A stretch of 64,000 bases of DNA from Daphnia pulex. Lineage: Eukaryota; Arthropoda; Branchiopoda; Diplostraca; Daphniidae. Below are positions 58,401-64,000 of this stretch, in pieces. The notes beneath the pieces are model-generated. The model made no database searches. It worked only from the letters and a program-made list of their open reading frames with translations, and was not told where the DNA came from. Both the position numbers and the translations under genes were made by a program. Within the stretch, counting starts at the first letter, position 1. Each line of letters starts with the position of its first letter. The DNA lies in the NCBI RefSeq assembly GCF_021134715.1, contig NC_060017.1:186001-250000 (forward strand), in the 5' to 3' direction.

Positions 58401-61345
58401 TGTGAGTCACGACTCACGTTGTTCTTTTAGATCCTCCTCCCACATTTTTGCATCGGCCGTTTCTATTGAGAAGAAAAAATTCCCATCTTTCGTTTTGCTT
58501 CCTTCTTTCCCTTATTTATTCCGTCACATGTACATAATCCACTGTCGTTTGTCATTTTCTGCTGTTCCTCCGGCCTTCAACAGATATCAAATAATAACAA
58601 TACGAAAAAAGAAGAAAGAAAAAAAGTCCCGTTTCATTCGCTGTGTGGAGGCAGTCTAATATTCCATCCATTTAGCATGGCAGAATGAATGTCTATCAAC
58701 CTTATTATTATACAGTACATCCTTCCTTCCATTGCGTAGTGCGCAGCGAACAAAAGCTGGGGCCGGATTATAAGCTTCTGTGTGTGTGTGTGTGCTCATA
58801 TTACACATTTTCCTCCTGCTTTTTAATGTCGTTGGAGGGAGCAGAATATAGTATAGAGATGGGACTAGAAAGAGAGACGACATCAAGATACAGTCAAGAC
58901 CGGGAGGGACTCATCATCACGCTGGCTTGTCTTTGTATAGACTGCCGTGAATACGACCTATAGGCCGCCCCGTCGTATTGTATAAACCCCCCCGGTTCTC
59001 GGGAGGAACGTGCTCTGTCTTTCATCAAGTGTACACACACACACACTGTATACACACAGAGAGAGAGAGAGTAGTAATAGTGGCAGCATAGAGGAGTATA
59101 TACACACTGGAAATGGCGTCGCCTTCCATCTTATTTGGCTCTTCTTCTTTCGGCTCGGTGTATTCCCTTTGGAAATGGGATCGTCGTCTCTTATCTCTCG
59201 AGTCGGGCGTTGACGCATGTACTCCGCGGGCGCCTTGGCCGGCTCTTGCGTGTGCAACAGCATTGGAGGGGGAGGCAAGACGGAGTATAGGACGATGGAT
59301 CGCCACCACTTTGAGCGGAGCTGAATAAATGAGAAGACGCTGTGCGTGCAACATTCCTCATCTCTTTTCTCAAAAAGATTACAATGTCACCGGATAGATA
59401 TACTGTAGTTCCCCTCGTCATCTTTTCTTTCTCTGCATTACATTTTACAGCGACATGGGAGACTCTTATTGTCTCATCTCATCCAATGTTCAATGACAAT
59501 GGCCGATTTCATTTGCGGCACATCCAGAGAGGATATGATTAACTGTTGCCCTGTTGCTGCGTGCGCTTCCGGCAAGACGTTCTGTATTGGACGTTGACTG
59601 AAATTTGGCACGTACCTCATCACCCGACTCCTCGGGAATTCTTGAATGTTTGGCGTGCACGCCAATCCAAGTTCCATGATTCGGACCCGTTCGCAAAAAT
59701 CCAATATCAAACGCATTTCATTTGAACTGTTTTCTTTTGTTTTTTTTGTTTTTTCTCCCAGTCAGACTAGCGGGAGTTTCTCATCGTGTCTTGATTTTGG
59801 CCCTATAACGGAAAGCCGATGCCAGTCTGAAAAAGCCTATCGTGTGTACAATACCTGTGCGCAATAACTTATTGCGTCCCGTCCCCATTTCTATTCTCAC
59901 CCCATCAAAAAGGAAAGCAATTTCAAAAGAGACAATCAACTGTGTGCTATTGTCTGTGTTAATCTGATGGACTGGGCCGAAATGGAAGACCGTGACTTTT
60001 GTTCACGTTCTACTTGCCTGTAAACTTTCAGTCCCAAGGCTATTGAGTCCGATCCATTTGAAAATAATCGAGGGTATATAGCCGCCATCGTGAATCGCAT
60101 GTTTCTGTTAATTTTAATTACACGTGCGTGAATCGTGTAGAGGCCTGGTTACAATAGGCGGGTTTTCATTTTTTGGGGCGCTTCTTTTTGACTGTGCCCG
60201 CATTTGCAACATTGTTGTTTTGCGGCCTTTGTGGCGGGTCTTTCAAACGGAAGAACGACGTGTCAGCTCCGCGCTTTTGAGAGTTGACGGCTCGGAAAAG
60301 ATGAGTCGTAGACGGAAATAAATGGCGAAAGAAGACGAGGCATCTCATCAGCGGAGCGGAGCGTCCATCTTTCCCTTTTTCTTTGCGAGGAGCTGGGCAG
60401 CGGCAGCCAGCAATCAGCTGCTGCTGTGCTTCTAAAGATCCTTGCAGCCCGCCAACAACTCTGCTGCCTATATACAACGTCCTATATATTCTTCAGCCCG
60501 GTCTGCGTATATAATATAGACGTTGGCACTCTTGTTCACACTCTCACATCTACTCACGTAATACGGCATCCTAGTCTCAATTACGATGTCGCCAGTGACG
60601 ACCAAAAGGAAAAGCTGAGGCCGACGACGACGCTCTGCGTTCATTACTTTCTTCTCTCTCATCTCGTTTTCAGACTAACTATCTAAACCTTTTTCTCGCT
60701 AGAATCATTTCTCTTCTTCTTCTTCTTCTTCTTTTTTCACTTACTCCGCGGTGACGGGCGTCTACGCGTGGAGACGGGAAATGTTGCCATGGGGTTTTGT
60801 TAACTTCTTCATTGTTGTCGCTTTAACGCAAATCAACCCGCCGCCAAAGTATTATAAAGATAATGTTGCCGTTGTAACACGACCAAACACATTCGACTCT
60901 TACGTCTTAAACAAATAAGGGAAATAATTTTTTTTTTCGTGAGAACTAATGTAAAGAATCGGCAGAGAGGTTTTTGTGATCCGGCTTCTTCTTTCAATCT
61001 CGACCCGTTCGCCCTTATCAATCCTCCCCCCCCTCTCACTCTCACGTGTAATGTTTTATTGAAGAGTTGGTTGGCCGTGACTCTTGTTTCCTTTTCTTGA
61101 TTCTTTTATCCACTCTTTCTCAGCACACAGAGAAACCCACTGACTGACTGACTTTGTTCTCTTGTTTTTCTCCATTCCGTCTGGGTGTATCGATCCGTGC
61201 CAATGCAGGAGCAGAGCCACAAGTCCTACCGGCCGCTAACCGTGTTGACCTTTCGTCTCAACTATCTTCTACACCAGCTGGAGCCTTGGGGATATCACGC
61301 CACCAATGTCCTCCTTCACGCCGCCGTCTGCCTCCTCTACTTGCG
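46451..61345 (+). CDS. TMTC3: TMTC3-like transmembrane/TPR protein, 5' part
   Basis: Two coding exons are present, 46451-46651 (67 codons, ends ACCAAG|GTAAGA) and 61209-61345 (AATGCAG|GAG ... TTGCG|GTAAGT); the rest lies beyond the window. The first starts MADRPP and contains an N-terminal membrane segment ([20 protein letters not shown]), [19 protein letters not shown] and [10 protein letters not shown]. The second contains [20 protein letters not shown] and [16 protein letters not shown]-x-AI-x-DNKDL-x-P, NDFWGT and [14 protein letters not shown] are hallmarks of the TMTC family, closest to TMTC3. TMTC proteins are ER membrane proteins with C-terminal TPRs that O-mannosylate cadherins. The acceptor TTATACAG at 46389 precedes the coding exon, so at least one upstream non-coding exon exists. 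The paralogue assignment (TMTC3 rather than TMTC1, 2 or 4) rests on short sequence. Confidence 0.85.
47196..47314 (+). repeat. DIRS left inverted terminal repeat
   Basis: CATTGACTGTGTGCGACCTC through GGACCTTTCCCTTAGACACA is repeated in inverted form at about 48630-48745. The outermost left part (47174-47206) is also found inverted in the internal complementary region. Confidence 0.85.
48226..48345 (+). repeat. DIRS internal complementary region
   Basis: Its left half (CACAGTCAATGTCGAACGAA...) is the reverse complement of the element's left end, and its right half (TGTAAATTGTTCGAGCGAGC ... GAGTGAAGACATTGACTG) is the reverse complement of the right end at 48737-48814. The two halves abut at AATT. 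This is the junction expected for replication of DIRS elements through a circular intermediate. Confidence 0.8.
48630..48814 (-). repeat. DIRS right inverted terminal repeat
   Basis: Inverted copy of the left repeat (48630-48745) extended by an outer segment (to 48814) ending GAACAATTTACAAATT, which pairs with the internal complementary region. Confidence 0.85.
52985..53010. repeat. (GT)n microsatellite
   Basis: Uninterrupted GT run of about 26 bp in the TMTC intron. Confidence 0.95.
54905..54928. repeat. (GA)n microsatellite
   Basis: Uninterrupted GA run of about 24 bp in the TMTC intron. Confidence 0.95.
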
Positions 61346-64000
61346 GTAAGTGCCACCACACACCCATTCGCATACGTGCATACGATTATAGATGTATGCA
61401 AGCGAGACCAAGGCATTCAATTTCCCTTCGAATGGCGGCTTTTTTCGAATCGTGTTTTCTTTTTTTGACTTCCTGTCGCACTACCGCCGTTCGACTTGTC
61501 GAATTCCATTATTCATCGATGGAACTTACAAAGGTAAATACGCCCCCCACTCGAAAGAGACAAGTAGGTGGCGGGTCTGAGCTGGACAAGACAAGCCAAT
61601 TCGATATCACCAAATCCGTCCTAGAATAGGCTAGTAGACATCTGTCTATTATTCTTTTCATGGGCCCCGTCGATTGGGGGGGCCATGCTTGACAAGCTGC
61701 TGCTGCTGCCCGTTTCGCCCATATCCCGCCCCATCCGACATCGGACAGCGTCAAAGTCGGCACGACAGCCGATTATACGAATGCTATACTATTCTACGTA
61801 TATTCGCTCCCGTCCGGGTCCCATACTCTCGAGGCTCTTGTGCGCAGCACGGCAATAGTACAATATAGCCCCCGTGTATATCAACTACTCTGAGCTTGAA
61901 TAACACGGACCAAAAATCCGGCGCCGAGTCGGTGCATTCACGTCGATCAATCGCCCATCGATCGACGACTCTGCTGGTCTCGTCCGCCACGGACATTTTT
62001 CGCTCTCTCTCTCTCCTTCTCTATTATGTTGTGTGTTTGCCATGACAACCGGGTAGTTTACGGTCGAGAATATATTTATTTAACTGCCTTTGCTCAGTTA
62101 ATAGGACTTTATAGCCAGGAGAACCGCCGTATAGACACATTCAAGGAAAATCGTAATAGTATAGCCCAATAGAATATAGGGGGGAGGGACGTCGAGAGAA
62201 ACTATCAATTCGAGTTGAGAATACCGCCGTGTATTTTTATATTTATGACTACCGGGGTCGTCAGTTGACTGACAGGATCGACTCGTCGCTAACTCGACCT
62301 CCGTGCTTTCGCTTCATTGTACAAGAATAATGAGCTTTTCTTGTGTTGTCTATCCAGTAGCCTCTTTTTTTCCTTTCTTTTTTCTTTTCTTATTGTTTAA
62401 GACTTTTTTCGCCTATGCCCGTTACGTATTGTTGTGATGTACCGCTGCCAAGTCGCCCCGAATGAGATTCCGTCCGTTCGCAGCTTAGAAGACAATAAGT
62501 CTGTCGATGTTTTTTGATTACCTTTTTGAATTCTTCACCGAGTCCTTGTCAATGCTCCCCGCGGAATACACGACGCAAACTGTCTAACGAAAACGATCGA
62601 GGGGAAAGATCGAATGCGATGGAAAGATACATCTACTATGTAATGTAACGTAAGAAAAAGGCCGCAGTCCCTGTAGATCTATCCCTGCTCTCCCTCTCCA
62701 TATATCGTCGATTGGCTACGAGCTGTCGGATAGAAGTGGTCGAAATGGCCGACCGAAAACGGCAGCTAGGGGGCCATTCCTTTCTAACCGCCTCGGATCC
62801 ATGTCACATTCAAGATAAGATACCGTACGAATTCTATTGTTCTATAGAGACGACGGCCGACTACCGAATAGCCGTACGTATATACTTTATCCACCACGGG
62901 AATGTTTGACGGGATTCTTTTTCTCTTTCTCTCTGCCTTTTTTGTTGTTTTTGTTGTTGTTATGACGTTCACTCGATTTCTCCTTTTTTGTGTGTGTGTG
63001 CTTGCGGGTGGATCCGGTCCGGAGCTGGACGTTGTTGTTTAGGAGGAAGTCGGGAAGAAGAAGAAGAAGAAGGAGGAGGTGTTTGGCCCAGTGAGCAGGA
63101 AAGGCAGTGGCTGCTGTGTATGGAAGCTGTGAGCACTAGCGATGTAATTTGCGGGCAACATCTGGAACAGTGGGGAAGGAATGATCCATTGGGGACGGAC
63201 GCCGTTCTCTTCTTCTTCTTCTTCTTCTTCTTCTTCTTTATCCCGTCTGCAAGAATATTACAGCGGGCTGACCAATCTTTTAATATAACGAAATCCTCCA
63301 AGTTCTAGACGATGCTTCCATGTCGAGCGAGTCCCAGTCCCTCCTAGCCATTCCCGTCATTTCTTTTATTTCCGTTGTACGGAACGACGCCAGGGGGTTA
63401 CGTTCCGGGCCACTTCTCTCCAGCTCTCCAGGCTCAACCGAGTTTGCCTTTGCTTGCACCGCGCTCAGCCAGATTTCTGTTTTCCATTCTCCTTCCGTTC
63501 TTTTCTTGTTCAGCATTCCCCCTTTTTTTTCTTTTAAAAATCAGAAGGGTGTCTGTCTATGTGAAAAGAAAAGGGGAATTATGTTTCGTTCGTTAGAGAG
63601 AGAGAGAGAGAATGAGAAGGACGGTCTAACACTATGAAATCAAACAAAGTACTCCTTGATTTCTAGGCAGTTTCTTGCATTTTTGAACGTTAGTCTCTAA
63701 TCTCTTTTTTTAGCTTGTACCGACTGTCAAGTACGGCCTGCCTGGAACTGATTATTCCGACGTCATTTGATCAAAAGCCGTTTCTCTTTTTTTGTTTACC
63801 ATTCTTCCTTGTATCGTCGCCATAAATATGGACGTTGTTATTCTAACGACGACGACGACACCATCGTTGACGCTTATTTCCTCTCGTCCTTATCTCGGAC
63901 TCGGTTTTTTCTTCTTTTTTTGGTCATTTGACACTGGATCTCTCGTCGTAGGCAGCAGAAGAAGCCATGTACATAACCCACCACCACTCAAGATGGATGG
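61346..64000. other. second TMTC intron, window end
   Basis: No further TMTC exon was found before the window ends. A candidate acceptor at about 63952 (GTCGTAG) leads into an early stop and was not accepted. Confidence 0.5.
63206..63238. repeat. (TTC)n microsatellite
   Basis: About eleven TTC repeats, nearly perfect, in the TMTC intron. Confidence 0.9.

Larger units (their letters stand above)
46652..61208. other. 14.6-kb intron of the TMTC gene
   Basis: Apart from the DIRS fragment at 47174-48814 and simple repeats, no coding exon was recognised between the two TMTC exons. The sequence has many pyrimidine-rich and GA/GT tracts, and its open frames look random. Confidence 0.6.

Noticed and set aside
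63953..64000. Possible third TMTC exon after GTCGTAG
   Set aside because: In the phase required by the preceding exon it meets a stop after eight codons and shows no TMTC similarity.

Overview
The window is eukaryotic and looks like an arthropod, most likely a branchiopod crustacean such as Daphnia. The grounds are compact GT-AG introns of 60-100 nt, animal-type gene families, scrambled importin-alpha copies, a mag-like Ty3/gypsy element, a DIRS-type element and a RNF8/CHFR-like RING gene. The species name is inference; no ribosomal or mitochondrial marker is present.

Layout. 0.8-11.1 kb is a decayed minus-strand importin-alpha locus, amplified as 662-bp tandem units made of misjoined importin exons. 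It is split by a broken Ty3/gypsy retrotransposon with 118-bp LTRs (2.1-6.8 kb) and by a 751-bp inverted-repeat element (10.1-10.8 kb). 12.2-13.4 kb holds a four-exon serine hydrolase-like gene (+). 14.0-16.6 kb holds a retinol-dehydrogenase-like SDR gene (-) whose fourth exon is interrupted by a 1.2-kb TIR element. 17.2-19.5 kb and 23.8-26.2 kb hold two complete, tandem CD36/scavenger receptor class B paralogues (-). Between them lies a segment bounded by a 188-bp inverted repeat and carrying a damaged RING-finger gene with an 18-bp proline-coding minisatellite. 27.4-28.2 kb holds a small gene with TATA box, signal peptide and furin-type site encoding a drosomycin-like eight-cysteine peptide. 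29.3-35.1 kb is a complete 25-exon WDR19/IFT144 gene (-, 1355 aa). From 46.45 kb a TMTC3-like gene (+) begins; only two coding exons fall in the window, separated by a 14.6-kb intron that contains a DIRS fragment with intact inverted-repeat architecture. The rest of 35-64 kb is non-coding.

The genes do not form a pathway. WDR19 is a retrograde intraflagellar transport subunit; TMTC3 is an ER O-mannosyltransferase-type protein; the CD36 paralogues are predicted lipid or scavenger receptors; the cysteine-rich peptide is a candidate immune effector. Exon models for the hydrolase, the SDR, both CD36 genes and WDR19 were assembled by hand from splice sites, and their summed lengths are all divisible by three (333, 305, 490, 482 and 1355 aa). 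The most notable items are the drosomycin-like propeptide, the importin array in which an already stop-containing unit was copied, the transposon in the SDR coding exon, and structural differences between the two CD36 copies.
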